From Moniliophthora roreri (lineage: Eukaryota; Basidiomycota; Agaricomycetes; Agaricales; Marasmiaceae): 64,000 bases of DNA. Shown here piece after piece: positions 32,964 through 46,259 of this stretch. The translations under genes and the position numbers were made by a program. Location of the stretch: the NCBI GenBank assembly GCA_001466705.2, contig LATX02000001.1:2046001-2110000 (forward strand), given 5' to 3'. How positions within the stretch are numbered: the first letter of the stretch is position 1; every line of letters starts with the position of its first letter. The notes beneath the pieces are model-generated. The model had not been told where the DNA came from, did no database searches, and saw only the letters and a list, made by a program, of their open reading frames with translations.

Positions 32964-35900
32964 ATGGACGACCAGTCAAAAGTCATCTTCAATAAAGCAA
33001 GTCTTCAAGTTTATCGTTTTTCAGAAAGTAATACTCATCATTTACTAGTTGAAACCGATTTGTGTTCCTTTGCTCGGATCCTCACAACTCAATCCGTCAA
33101 ACATACCTCTTGTCCTCCAACTATTGACTGAGCTCATCGATAATCTACGCGATATTCGTTCCTCGGGACATACTCTCAGCATCTCGCTCGTCTCGTACAT
33201 ATTTTACCCTCTTCAATCCATACTACGACGAAACCCTTCGCCTGCCATTCCTGATCAAGTCCTCGAGAAGATATTTGTAGGATTGAGCATCATCTGTGAG
33301 GACTGGTGGTGGAACTGTGACTTGGAAATATGGGAGCAGTTGTTTATGTTGAGCGGATCGGTAGTTGGAGGTCTTGAAGCCAAGGGGAAGGGGAAGGACC
33401 GGGATGAAGAAACCAAGGCAGCGGCAGCTCAGTGCTTGCTCACGCTTTTGCGTTCCAGAGGAGATGATGACGGGTCATTCACTCCAACACAAGCCCAAAA
33501 GAGACTCCAGATATTTAAAGACCACTCTAACACACCCAAGTTCATTCCAATCCTCGGCCAAACTCTCAACTCCGTCCTAGAGACTGCTGAAAGCCGTAAT
33601 CTGTCTCTACAAAAACTCTCCCTCGACCTGGCATTTACCATCATACACGTATATCTGCCGGACTCACTTGTCGTCACCGTACTTCCAGGCGTTGCCAGCA
33701 CGATGTGCAAACTTGCGTTGGGGACTGCTCGGGGTAAAGGATGGGCAAAGGGCGATATCGTCGCACAATCCCTTCTGGTCATGCAAGAAGCCATCGTCAT
33801 TGCTATCGGAGATGATGTGTGCATACGAGATGGTGCTTTGGTGGCCGTCAACGATCTAGAGGATCTCACGAAACTGGTATCTGAAAAACAACCTCAGAAA
33901 CAGTCGGATGGACGTCCGTTTGGCACAACGCGAACACCTTCGTGGCTTCGTGCAACATCGTCACAGCTACATATGGCCATAAAGACCCTTTCCCCATTAG
34001 TCAAGCACCCCACTTCATCAGCCCTTGTAGCACTAGCCAACTTCTCCAAAGTCGTACTCGGCGCTACACCCCGAACATTGGAACAAACACAGTCACTTCT
34101 ACTCTCTTTCCTACTATCCTTATACAATTCTGATCTCGAGAGCGTGTCCAGCGCGACCTCTCAATCCCTGTTTAGCCTGTTCTCTACGGGCTCCGAGGTG
34201 CAATACTCTCTGCTGCACACATTATTACGAAGCACTAGAGATAATCTAGTCGCTCTCCCCATACTCTTACCTTCCCATGCAGATGCCAAGGTGGAGCACA
34301 TAGCTGGGGTCATCGACTCTGTATGTCGACTCGCAATCACGGGAGAAGAGGTGGGCCACTCTGGCCTCCGCTCAATATCATCCGAAATCGGGAAACTTCT
34401 CGGTCCAAGTGGCGGGATAGAAAAATGGGGTTGGGGCCTTCTTTCAGTTCTCGAGTTTGTTGACCCGATCGTCACGGTGACACGAACGTCAACTGCTCAA
34501 CTCATGCTGGAGAACGACAGTAGTGCTGGATCGGAATGGGTCCCGTTTCCGCAGGCTACCCTGAGTAACATCTCGAATACAAGTACATATGATGCGCTGG
34601 TCAAGATGTTTCGCTCGCTTGGCCGAGCAGCTGGAGATGTAGCATTGTTCTCGGTCGAGTGGTTCGCCAGTGTAGGGCAGAGTGGAAAGCATAGTAGGGC
34701 GGTTGCAGGATTGTGGTGTGCCTGTAGGCTTTTGGAAGGCGTTGCAAACATTGACCTTACCTCCGAGGCTTCCCTGCAGGTACAGATCCTTCCGACAACC
34801 AAACGGCTAGAGAAGTTTGCGAGGGGATTAGCCAAGAGTCTCGCACAGTTATGGGATTCAGTGGATGATGATCTATCTGGAGAACCTGAGAAACGTGGTG
34901 ACGACGAAGAACACACTTCTGCTAACTTGGTTCAGTACATAACAGGTGTGGTTCCACTGCACGAAACCCTCCAGATCACAAACTCGACACCACCACCACA
35001 GAAGCAGCGCAAAGTTTCCCAGTCAATGCTTCACAAAGCTTTTACATTACAGCTTCTTTCCGTGACCGCTGGCATTCTGCAGTCTCGATTTGTCCACTTG
35101 CTCATCTACACGTTATACCCTATCCTCCACAGCCTCATCTCCCCCATCTCCTTCCTCTCGACCACGGGCTTGGCAGCCCTAAACTACGTCACCCATTGCA
35201 CGTCGTACGCGTCTCCCGGAAATCTCTTACTTTCTAATTTTGACTACGTTTTGGACTCGATATCACGACGCCTTACTCGGAGGTGGCTTGATATCGACGC
35301 TACCAAGGTCCTCGTCGTCATGATCCATCTGGTCGGTAATGACATTGTCGAGAGGGCAGGAGATGTCGTAGAAGAATGCTTTGATCGCTTGGACGAGTAT
35401 CACGGTTACGATGCCATCGTGGAAGGAATCGTGGAGGTTCTACATGAGGTTATCAAGGTCATCGAAGCTGAAGGTGAAGCGATGCGAGTGGATGATGAAG
35501 GTCACAAGCCGTTGTTAAAACCGTGGCAGGCCGATAAAGAAAAGTTGGAAGAATTTTTCGTTTGGTTCCCTGAACGGAACAAGCCTCTTTTTGAAGAGGA
35601 CAATACGAATTATGGGCCTGCTCCTCGGAAGGCGTGGGGTGAAGGTGAAGATAAAGGCAAGGGCAAAGATGCTGGGAATGATGAAGATGTAGAGATGAGT
35701 GGAGCACAAGCTGATCATGATGAGAAACCTCCCCCCACACCTGCACAAGCTCTCACGAAACAGATTGTTACACGCTCGATGTATTTCTTGACGCATCGAT
35801 CTGCGGTCATCCGGGCACGAATTCTGACGCTACTGAGCGCATCAGTTCCAGTACTACCAGAGGATGTTTTGATGCCTGCCATTCATTCTGCGTGGCCGTT

Positions 35901-36435
35901 CATCCTTAACAGACTCACGGACACCGAAACCTTTGTCGTCAGTACCGCAGCATATCTCGTCGAGACCCTCACTATACACAGAGGAAGCTACATGTACCGA
36001 AGGATTTGGGATGACGTTTGGCCGCGCTTCTACGGTATGCTGTTGAAATTGCAGGAGGCAGATGGTCTCAACGCCCTCTCCAGACGAGGTCCTGGAGCTG
36101 TTGGGACTGAATCAACTTATACACATTCCCATCGTTTATACCGGTCATTACTGAGGACAATGACAGCTGCGGTCAAAGGAGTAGATCCACAGGATTCTTC
36201 GAATTGGCAGGTTATTATATCATTCCGAAGGTTCCTACATTCAAAAGCATCCGAAGAGTTGCAACAATGCGCTAGGGACTTGTATATTGCTGCAGCGCTG
36301 AAGAATGCAGACGCTGTGTGGCTGGCGCTATATTCAACATTTGGGCAGGTCGACGGCTCTACGAGATTCCTGTATCAACCGACATGGGACATTGTAGGCA
36401 ACGTCGAATTGATATTCAAGGAACTAGAAGATTAG
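32964..36435 (+). CDS. TTI1: TTI1, Tel2-interacting protein 1 (TTT complex)
   Basis: Exon 1 is 32964-32996 (MDDQSKVIFNK). It joins a single 3.4-kb exon from 33049 that continues LKPICVPLLGSSQLNPSN, giving about 1,139 residues. The intron (32997-33048, 52 nt) has a GC-AG border with a strong GCAAGT donor. The product is an all-helical HEAT-repeat solenoid with an acidic, lysine-rich insert near 35650-35720 (DKGKGKDAGNDEDVEM). It ends TWDIVGNVELIFKELED. Tti1 works with Tel2 and Tti2 to stabilise PIKK kinases (TOR, ATM, ATR). It is convergent with dCMP deaminase, 37 bp between stops. Confidence 0.88.
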
Positions 36436-36472
36436 GGTATGTACATATTGCTGGTATAAAGAATGGATGATG

Positions 36473-37917
36473 CTAGCGTAGCCGGCCGTCTAGTGCAGGT
36501 AAATGGCGTTTAATATTGGGATCAAATCGCCTGAGTTCTACGCCGGCCTCCTCGAATAATCGCGCTGAAGAATCATCCCTGGTCTCCTTTTTAGAGCATG
36601 ACACGAACCATCATAGATGTAGCATCTTACATTTTGTAGGTCAGGTTGTAGACGACAGATCTAACGCCAGTTTGGATAATTTTTACCGTGCACTTCAAGC
36701 ACGGGCAGCTAGCAAGGAAAGTCAGCTGATATATCTGCAAGAACCGTCTTGTATACGAACGTGTTACAATATAAGACAGAACCTGCTCCAACTCTCTCCC
36801 GTCCAGCCTCCAATAACGCGTTTTCTTCTGCATGTAGACATAGGCACTCGAGGGAAGCGTCCTTAGCCCGGCTTGTTCCGTTACAGTGCGGGCAACCGCC
36901 TTCGTTACAGTTCTTCAAATGACGAGGGGTGCCGTTGTACCTGAGGGTGTGGGTGAGGTTTTGAAGGAAACCTACTTCAGAAGCCTACCCGGTCGACACT
37001 ATGCGTTTGTCGCGGACGAGGATGGCCCCGACGCGCCGCTTCATACAATTAGATCGATGGGACGCAAGCGAAGCCAGTGTCTGAAGGAAAGATGAGGAAT
37101 GATGGCCGTGCACAAATTGAATATACCAACCATGAAATAGGTATCCCAATCTGGTCTTAAATGCGAAGGGTTCGGCAAATCTAGGTTCTCTAAGTGTTCG
37201 TGGAGGTCAGGAAGGCTCGAAAAGTCATTCATGATGGAGATATTGATGAGATCGCGCATTTCTGTCATGGACGAGGCTTTCCGTGTGTTTGGAGTTCCAA
37301 ATCGGATGGCATCGTCTTCTCGCACGAAAGCTTCCAATGAACACGATCTACAAAGTGTCATAAGGTTGAGCGGAAGAACACTGGAGCAAGACGAACTCAT
37401 CACAGCGCTGAAACCGGTCAAACAGAGGTGCATCCACACTCAAAAGCATGAAAAATGGCCGTCTGAGGAACAATTCAACCACGCCCCTCGTAACTAGGTG
37501 GGTGGTGACGAAGTTGGTTCGCCAATGTGTTGTAATATGCTCGAAGACATCTTCTGGCGAGGCAAACTCCAATGAAGTCGCGTTATCTTCGGAAATTGAG
37601 CTCAATCTTGCATGATACGGTGTCGGTGAAGGTGCTGGAGTTGTATCCAAAGACAGGAAGGAAAGATGTTTCGCTGCAGTATCCACAGATCGATCCCTCT
37701 TCGACGGATGTCCTGTAGACTCCGTTTCAAAGCTTTTCTGTCATCTAACATCAATCTCGTTATCAGAGATTCATAAGTCAAGCATGGCACGCACCATCGA
37801 GTCCCCATTTACAGAATCGTTCGCGATGTTGATAGCTATGAATCCCTTGGTTGAGACGAGGTAGTCCTTGATTGTTGATTTTCCAGAGCACCTCGTTCCT
37901 ATTATGGCGATGAGCAT
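36473..37917 (-). CDS. DCD1: Deoxycytidylate (dCMP) deaminase
   Basis: The ATG at 37917 starts MLIAIIGTRCSGKSTIKDYL, the P-loop-like N-terminus typical of fungal dCMP deaminases. About six exons follow: KSFETESTGHPSKRD, HITTHWRTNFVTTHL, RPFFMLLSVDAPLFDRFQ, FVREDDAIRFG, then the zinc deaminase core. The core has NCMKRRVGAILVRDKRIVST, GYNGTP, CPHCNG, the zinc/catalytic HAEENALLEAGR and a PCLKC motif. It ends EEAGVELRRFDPN before TAG at 36473-36475. It makes dUMP from dCMP for thymidylate synthesis. The intron after residue ~40 uses the downstream ATGACAG acceptor; the nearer AG would shift the frame. Confidence 0.87.
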
Positions 37918-38124
37918 GGAAAAAGCGAAGAATGAATAGCGAAGTATCAAGCCGGCGATGCTGCAGAACGCTTAACACATTTGACAGCGCGTCATGTCAC
38001 ACCTGCCTTGACATCTAACGTGCGTAACCAAAATCGAAAGGAATATATATTTAATATATATTTGAGATTCAGATTGCGGCATATAAGGTATAAACATTGT
38101 ACGACTATTGACTCGAGCTCCTAT

Positions 38125-41100
38125 TTAAGCGCTCCTTTTTCCCTCGGCCATGGCGTAGAGGATGTCTTTGTCGTTGGATTCATCCACAAGGGACCTTAAC
38201 GTGCCACCCTCCTTTTGTAAGAGAGTTTTTGGACTGTCAAATTCAACCTGAAATACAAATCAGTACCCGAAGAGACTTTGCGAAGATGTGAGGCCTTACG
38301 ATACGTCCAGCATCGAGAACGAGCTGAGATGGACCTCGTCAGAGAATGCTCATTCGGAGGGAGAGGCAAAAGCTTACAATTTTATCAGCATCCATGATGG
38401 TCTGTAACCGATGGGCCACAGTGATTAGGGTCACATCATTGGGTAGTTCTCGTCGAAGGGAGTTCTGAATGACTGTGTCGGTCTCATAATCTGAGTATAT
38501 TGAGGTCAGTTGCCGCTCCATTGTTTCTGCACAATATTTCATACCTATAGCGGAGGTTGCTGGAGGTCACGAACTCAACATCTTTCTTCCTTTGATAGAT
38601 TTGGTCCAACTCACCTTCATCCAAAATGAGAAGTTTGCTACCTCTGACAAGTGCTCTCGCAAGCGCAAGAATTTGCCTCTGACCTACAGACAGGTTCCCC
38701 CCACCGCTGGAGATCGTGCTCTCCAAGGTGAGCCGTCCTTCCTCCACAGTTCCTTGCAAGGAGTAAAGACCGGCAGCTCGCAGAGCATCATGAAGCGTAG
38801 CATCGTCATATTGATCGAAGGGGTCAAGGTTCTGTCGTAATGTTCCGCTGAGGAGCTCGGGCTTGATTTATGATTAGCGATGAGAGTAAGGCCTTACAAA
38901 AAGAAACACACCATCTGCGGTATTATGGTAATCTTGGATCTTAAAGCGTCGAGGTTAATCTTATCAGTGGGTATACCGTCGTAGTATACCTTTCCTTCCG
39001 TGAAGATGCACCTCAGAAGAGAAAGAGTAAGAGAGCTCTGTAACATAAAGTTAGTCAGAATTTGGTCTATGGAACTTGCAATGAACCCATACCTTGCCAG
39101 ATCCAGTTCTACCGACGACACCAACTCTTTCGCCAGAACGAATTGTGAAGGAGAGATCATGAAGAACTCGGGGACCATTCAAAGAATATCTTGCACTCAG
39201 CCCCTCCACTGTGAGATTACCTGAGGCCGGCCAATATGCAGGGGGCTGACCGTTGGTAGTAGGGCGAGGCTCTTGTTCGATATTCAGATAACCTTGAATA
39301 CGTTCAAGACTGTCAAATATATACTATCAGTGAGACGAAGGATAAATAAGCACATCAGTAAAATGGCAAAAACTTGTCTCAGCTTTTTCAGCTAGTTTGA
39401 GACCTTAAAGGTCACCACAACCGGCACCAACCGGCACCTGCCATTTCACTGTTGGTAGTACGCACCTGTTTCCTTGCACCTCGAATTCGTTAAGGAAACG
39501 AATCCACCACTGCGGGACTTGTTTAGACTCGAACCCCTTAACACAAACAGGGAACTCACTAGGATATGGGCGCTGAAACCAACCGCCATGTTCAAAGAGA
39601 AACCAGTGTTAGATGCAGTTTGTCCGTGAAAATAAACTAAGTATGCCGCCAGACTTGATGCAAACAGTGCACCCAAAAGGTCCGTGCGAATGCATATCCA
39701 CCTAAAAAGGATCGTTATCATCGGTCGAGACAGGATCAACTATGATTCTTACCGATTCAGGTTGTAAAACACGCGAGCAGCACGAGTGAACCTATTGATA
39801 CGCTCTATTGATTCCTGGACAAAACGCTGCTGCACGCCATAGGCACGAATGGATGCTGGGAACGCAGATATCAGCAGAGGAATCTATAGTAATGCGAGCA
39901 TACTGACTGAGACCCGCTATTGCTGCGCCGAAACTGTGGAAATATGTCAGCCTTGCTACATTCAAGGAAGCGAAGGCGACTCTTACTGTCCAAGAACGGG
40001 TGCCCGAGCATTTGACATCTCTCGCTTCACGGAGAGTTGAGCCTTGATATAAATTTGACCGCAAATTAATCCCAGGATAGTGATAAAACCACCGGGTAAC
40101 AGGAATATGGGAGTTATTGCAATGACAGCAAAGAATTTCACAATCAACATCACAGTCAAATCAGTAAGAGTCTGGAGACTTTGAGCGACTGGTCCGTCAA
40201 CTGGGAGAGAGTCAGCACGAAATTAGCTTGGAAAAGGACAAGGCTCACTAGCTCGGATGTCCTGGGTACATCTAGTGATAACACGAGATACAGGTGTCGT
40301 ATCAAGCCACCTGAATAGAGCCATTCAGCATCTTGAGTAAATCAAGGACGAATGGCAGACCTTAAAGTGGTGCCCAGTACGGATTCAACCAGTTGTTTGT
40401 GAATCTTCCGTGATGCACGTATGATACCGAACAGGTATACGAAATAGCCGGAAGTAAAAGCAATGACAGAACCGATCAGGAACGAGCCTATAACAATTGT
40501 CGCGGCAGAAACATAATCTTTACAGACCCCCGCACTTACTGTAAATGGCGATGTTCCTGGAGGAACTCGTTAGTGCACACCCGAACGAATGATGAAGAAA
40601 CGACATACTTGAAGACAGGTACTTGACTCGGGTCGACTTGGCCATATTGCGATGCCCAGTGGCCCAAGAACCACGTTTGGGACGTATGGGACAACTCGGA
40701 AATCAACAAGCTTCCGATGACTGCGAGGAAGAACACCCATGAATGGGTGCCTCCCATACCTTTAAGATACATTTTGACTGGGGAAGGTGATTTAAGTGAC
40801 TGGTGCATCGAAGTAAGGCATAGTTAGACGCACCTGCAGGCCAGCTAACATGGCCCTCCTCAATCTCTTCGGCAACAATAAGGCGACCATTTGCTTCCGT
40901 CTCTGTGGGTGCTTTGGCGTCGACTTCTTCTCTAACACGGTCTATTGCTTCTTGATCCCTCTTTGCTTCCTCCTTCAGAGCAAGGCTATGGTCAAGAGCT
41001 TCCGACATGGTTCCTTGGCTAGCAATACGACCGTCCTTGAGCGAGACAACGAAACCAGCAATCGGGCGCGCCATGGCAACATTATGCGTCTATTCTAGTA

Positions 41101-44100
41101 GTTAGCAGGATGCGACATATGGGCACAATACTTACAACAAGGATGACAGTCCTTCCACTGACTAAATCGCCCTTCAGACACTTATCAACTATCCATTTCG
41201 AGGTGTGAACATCGAGAGCAGCCAAAATGTCATCCAATAAGATGATGGAGGCCTTCGAATAGACACTGCGCGCTAGAGTGATGCGAGCTTTCTGGCCGCC
41301 GGAGAGGGTCAGACCTTTCTCTCCGACCTCTGTCTTATCTCCAGCTTCGAACAAGGTAAGGTCGCGCTCGAGCGCACACTGGTAAATGACCTTTTTGTAA
41401 CGTTCTTCGTCAAACTCCGAGCCAAAGACAATATTTTCCTGCCACAATGATCAGCGTCCGACTGAATACTGCCAAGTAGTGACAAACCCTGATTGTCTCA
41501 TTCTGGACCCAAGATTCTTGGGCTGCGTATGCCACTCCCCCATTTCGAGGAAGGTTATACCAAGAGTCAGGCCCAATGGCGACGAAATGCATTTCGGACA
41601 ATAATGCCATGAGTAGCGAGGTCTTTCCGCTTCCAGTCTCGCCAATAACCAGGTTGACACAACCACGTTTGAATATAAGTTCATCTTCTACCTTGAGGAC
41701 AAAGCGGCGCTTCGATGGGGTCAAAGAGCCGTCAGCATCTTTTGACCAGGTGAAGATTGCGTTCCGGAAACCAATTTCGTCGCTGTGGTCGGCAGGAGTG
41801 AAGAAGTTTGGGTCCCGGTCTTTGTCATCAAATGTATCGAGCAGTTCCGTCTGAAGATGGGCGTGAGCTGAAAACACAATGCAATAGAACGGCTACACAT
41901 ACGTTTCGCAAAAAATCGGAAACTCGATCGAGTGATACCTTCCCAGTGGTTAATCATTAGAATGAAACAATAGTAAAAGTAGGCTACCTTCCCAGTAATC
42001 GTAGCGGTTAATACGCCGAAAACGATGTGAAGCTGATCTCGCAACATATCAAAAACTGACATAGAGCTGAAGACGATCGAGGCGCTCAATTGTTGCTTCA
42101 TGACCAGTGTCTATACCATAGGTCAGATATCAAAGAAGAGGTGCGCTGCAAATGACGAAATACGCTTACGTAGCAGGAGAATGTTGCTACCATGGTTAAA
42201 ATTGGGATAACATAGCTGCCATTTGTTGAGCACAGACAAAACGCCAGAAATATAAGCAACGTACTTGATTGTACCATTCAACAGTTCTAAATATTGCTTT
42301 CGCTTAATCCAGACCAATTCTTCCTCCCGCTTGTCAGATATTCTTGATTCCATTTTCCTTTCCCATCCGAAAAGCTTAATCATTCGCAAGACATTCATGG
42401 CTATTAGGAATAAGCAAGCGACAGCGAAACTAGATAGCGAAACACACTTTCAGTCACAGATTGCACTCTAGCATCAGTCCTTTTCATACGTTTCCCCTGA
42501 ACTGTTTGGACAGCTTTCGCAATGAATCCAGGGATAGGCAGAGTGATGAGCATCATCGCTAAACCAACTAGTGCGCTGAACAAGGACAGTCAGCCCAGTG
42601 TCGATCCAAAAGCGGTAGGACGTTACCTCCAACCCAAGACAATGTACAGGAAGACCATACAGAGTGTGATTTGAGCGGGAACATAAACCAGCACCCAGAG
42701 GAAATCTCGGGCATCCACGATGTTGTCAAGATCCGTCGTTACCAGATTATTTATCTTTCCAACCAAATTGGAAGCGTCTGAAGTTGGCTCTGCTTCTGAC
42801 TTTATACCTTCTGGTTTCTTCTGCTTGGTAGTCGAGGTTGAGGTAGTACTGCCTTGCAACGTCTCGGAACGAGAATGCCCATGTTCATCGACAGCAGTGC
42901 TTGCATCGCTGTTATCTGATCTCTCTTCGTTCAAGGATGAAGCCGTTTCTGGAGTTGAAGGTGCAGGTGTGGAAGTCCCACTGGTTGAATCTGCGGGCTC
43001 GGCCTTGACTCGGATGCGAAGGGAGTGCTCAAAAACGAGCTGAGTTATGATAGCTTGGGTTCTGACAAGGGTCCTCGTCTATTGGATACGAATGAAAAAC
43101 GCACAACCGAACATCTGGCATGGAACACACCGTAATAAAGACATAGTACTGAATAAGCAAGCTTGAAAGCACAGGACCCAGGAACAACCACAGGATCCAC
43201 ACCCAAGGTTGAACAGTCGCCTTGCCGTCATCTCCGTGCTCCAAATATGCAAGCAAGCGATTCATTCCAATAGGACTGACCAAATTCGCGCAGACCGTGC
43301 CAAGGATACATAGACATAGAATGACATATTCGCGACGAAAGATTCGTAGGAGGCCAAATCCAAGATGTCGTGTTCGCGATGCCCCGGAGAACACGTCCAG
43401 ATGCTGGATATGAAAGCGTAAGAGGGCGTTCGAGAAGTAATCCGAAACATACCTTGAAGCTTCGCTGCTTCAGGACATGAGTGTGATCGCGATCCGACAG
43501 CGGTGGTAATTTATCCCATGCCAAATGTGGTACGCGATATGCGTAGAAGACAACGGGATCGAGGAAACGGTAGGTAAGCAGCGAGAGAAGACAGGTCGTC
43601 TGTTCCGGATTGGGAGTGGAACGTGGATTCTGCAAACGATTCCTCAATCATCTCTTATTGTGCAGGTTCATATTGTAGCATACCTTGGGATCGACGGGAA
43701 TGTATTGCCGAGGAATCAAAAGGGGGGCTACGATCGAGGAAACACTAAGAAGAGCAATCTTCAACCACAGCAACCAACCCTCCAACTGATCCTTAGGATG
43801 CTTGGTGAATGTCGCGAGCGGATATACATCCCGGTAGAAGTAGACAACAAATGTTGCAAAGGAGAGGGAATTCAGGTGACGAATAACTATCTTGCTCCAC
43901 CTCGGCTTCGCGGTAACCGAGATCAAAGCGAGGAACGACGTGTACAACTTTGAGTGTGTAAAAGCTGAGTGTCATAGAAATGGCCAATGAGTTATTACCA
44001 CTCACGAAAGTCAAGCACATGGCGGCCTCTAACCATTCCCGTTTTGTGAACTGATAGTGCGGTTTTGGATGCTTCGGGCGTTTACTCCATTTCTTGGATA

Positions 44101-44576
44101 TCTCATATTCCGTGTTGCCCGTGTCCAGACCAGTCATGTTGGGATCTGTCGTATCAAGTTCCTGCACCACGAGAGTTGCAATAGATAGTGCAAGAAGCGT
44201 GAGTGAGGAAATGAGTCTGACGAGCTTGAATCCGAATATTCTCGCCCCGCCATGATATTCGACGTGATCCTTAACTTCTAAAAACAGACTTGCTGGTCGA
44301 AAGCGGGATTGTTCTTCAGAATTGGCGGATGAACGTCGAAGCGCGATGCATATGTGAGCAAAAAGGATACTGGCTGAAGCAAGGGCGAAGTAAGTCGGGA
44401 AAATGAGAGTATCTGAAAAAACACTGAAGGAAATTTATGAGCCGAAAAGACGTGGAAGTTCAACAAACATACGTTCTCTTGACTGGACTCCAATCCCAGG
44501 TCGAAAAGTCCGTCAGCGACTCGTGAAAGGTGATCTGGGAGACAGAGACAAGATCCCCTATTTGCCTGAAGGGCAT
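38125..44576 (-). CDS. ABCC/MRP-type multidrug ABC transporter
   Basis: Full-length gene with about 20 short introns. The start at 44576 gives MPFRQIGDLVSVSQITFHES, and the stop TAA is at 38125-38127. An N-terminal hydrophobic region (TMD0-like, 43650-44500) precedes TMD1. A long charged, Ser/Thr-rich insert (about 42780-42970) lies inside TMD1. NBD1 has Walker A GETGSGKTSLLMALL, signature LSGGQKARITLARS and Walker B ASIILLDDILAALDVHT. TMD2 (39450-40830) and NBD2 follow, with GRTGSGKSS, LSVGQRQILALARAL and KLLILDE. MRP pumps export or sequester glutathione conjugates and drugs. The intron at about 39313-39463 is longer than the others because of a small TIR-flanked insertion. Some TMD exon borders are approximate. 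Confidence 0.88.
39356..39451. repeat. 96-bp TIR-flanked insertion inside an ABCC intron
   Basis: 13-bp ends, CAGTAAAATGGCA at 39356-39368 and its inverted copy with one mismatch (TGCCATTTCACTG) at 39439-39451, enclose a segment with a doubled CCGGCACCAA unit. It lies wholly inside an intron about 100 nt longer than its neighbours. No clear target duplication is seen. Confidence 0.5.
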
Positions 44577-45241
44577 TACACCTGGCGAAGGTCAGAGTAG
44601 CGGAGAGGAAAATTTGTTGACTTGTCCTCTTATCTATGTTGGTTCGCGATCATTGATCGAGTCAACTCCGGCACCGTGTTCCGAAAAGGCTAGCTGACTC
44701 AACTTACTGTTCCGAATCCCACAATATAGAGATAGGACTCGTGAACAGAGGATACCAATGAACATGAAAAACTAACTGCCAGGGCCTTGAACACACGCAG
44801 AAAACATGGAAATTCAAGGAGCTAACTTGAAGGACGCTGTCGAGTCAGAACTTCGCGCCTGATTGAGGGACATGAAAGCTTTGTCGTATCCGATGCGGAA
44901 ACCAGTCATCGAACTCGAGCTTGTGATCTACCCATATTTGCGGTAAATGACTCGATATTGTTGCGGCTATCTTTGCGAGAGTGAGTCAGTAACTTTAATG
45001 TTTGACAACCTTAACCATTGAGGATAGGATAGATTCGGGGGATACCGTAGATACCTTCTGCATCCTAATCCTCAAGTTAAGCGAAGTAGAGCATATCTAG
45101 AGGCATGAATATTCGACCAATCGCGATATGAAGGTCAACTGACGCGAAACTGGCACCGGTACGGTCCGCGATGGCGGGACCGTTAGCAATGAACATCCCA
45201 TAGAGAAAAATATACGTAGCTATCCTCTTCGACCAGCTAAG
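44577..45241. other. Intergenic, divergent spacer
   Basis: 665 bp between the ABCC transporter and the EthD-like gene, which diverge. It must contain both promoters. No specific site was recognised. Confidence 0.5.
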
Positions 45242-46016
45242 ATGTCAACCAATTCCAAAGGCCTGTCGTTCGTCTTCATCGAGCCCGGGAACAAGATGAC
45301 TGAAGAGGAGCATTACGGTGAGCGTTTGAGGGCTTGACACATCAATTCAGTAACTTTACAGATAATACTCAGATTGGTACGATAATGAGCATTCTCCAGC
45401 AAGGCTTACAGTCCCTGGCTTCTTCACTGCCATTCGATACAAGGCCGCGGACTTTCAGAATCCTTCGTACTTGACCCTCTACGACATATCCGAACCATCT
45501 GTCGCAAATGGGCCGGATTTCCAGGTTCTTCGGGAGAGAGCCTCTACTAGGGACAACGAAATGTTAGAGAGGGTCCAATACCTGAACCGAAGGACATACG
45601 AGCTTATCGAGGAACCGTATGTCCGTGACGGCGTTGAACCGTCGTCTTTCCCCGGGAAATTCATACTACTTGCTGGGGCGGAGGTGAAACCAGAGATAGA
45701 GGACGACTTCAACAAGTGGTATCGGGAGGAGCATGTTGTTTATCTGCAAAAATTTCCTGGATGGTTGAGATGCAGGAGATACAAGCTCTTTGATAACCTG
45801 AACAAGGGGGAGCTTGAGGGTGTGGGTACGCTGAAGGTATGTAAATACCTTGCGATACACGAGTTTTCCGAGGATGGTTTTATGGAGAGCGAAGTATTCA
45901 AAGGGTCGGTGGAGACATCGTGGGTGCGGCAGATCGCTACGGGGGTAACAAATCAAGAGGTTAGATACCTGCGACTGCATAGGATTTACCAAAAACCCAA
46001 GACTGTTGAACAGTAG
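45242..46016 (+). CDS. EthD-like dimeric alpha/beta-barrel protein
   Basis: The ATG at 45242 gives MSTNSKGLSFVFIEPGNKMT. One intron (about 45318-45373) joins HY to DWYDNEHSPARLTVPGFFTA in frame. Total is about 240 residues. The sequence shows the pattern twice: E-x2-HYDWYDNEHSPARL in the first half and DDFNKWYREEHVVYLQKFPGW in the second. This corresponds to two EthD-type ferredoxin-like barrels in tandem. The family includes polyketide/quinone-handling and stress-related proteins; the substrate is unknown. No signal peptide is seen. Confidence 0.7.
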
Positions 46017-46259
46017 GCCGTTTGGAAACATTGGAATTTGTAGCGTTAATGAACAACATTGAGACAAGCGTTTTGCAGACCGATACGTGGCTGTAGGCAA
46101 CGCGCGATGAACGTCTCCATGAACATTACTATCTAACCTGGCTAGAGCGGAATTGCCCCTCTCGCCAATTGTATCCAGTATAGCAAGGACTCAATGACGG
46201 TAACGCCATTATCAGCAGCATAGTTTACTCCTTTACCCTCGAGTTCTATCATTCTTGCT

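Noticed and set aside
33049..33051. TTI1 start at 33049
   Set aside because: The codon is TTG, and an upstream ATG exon joins in frame through a GC-AG intron.
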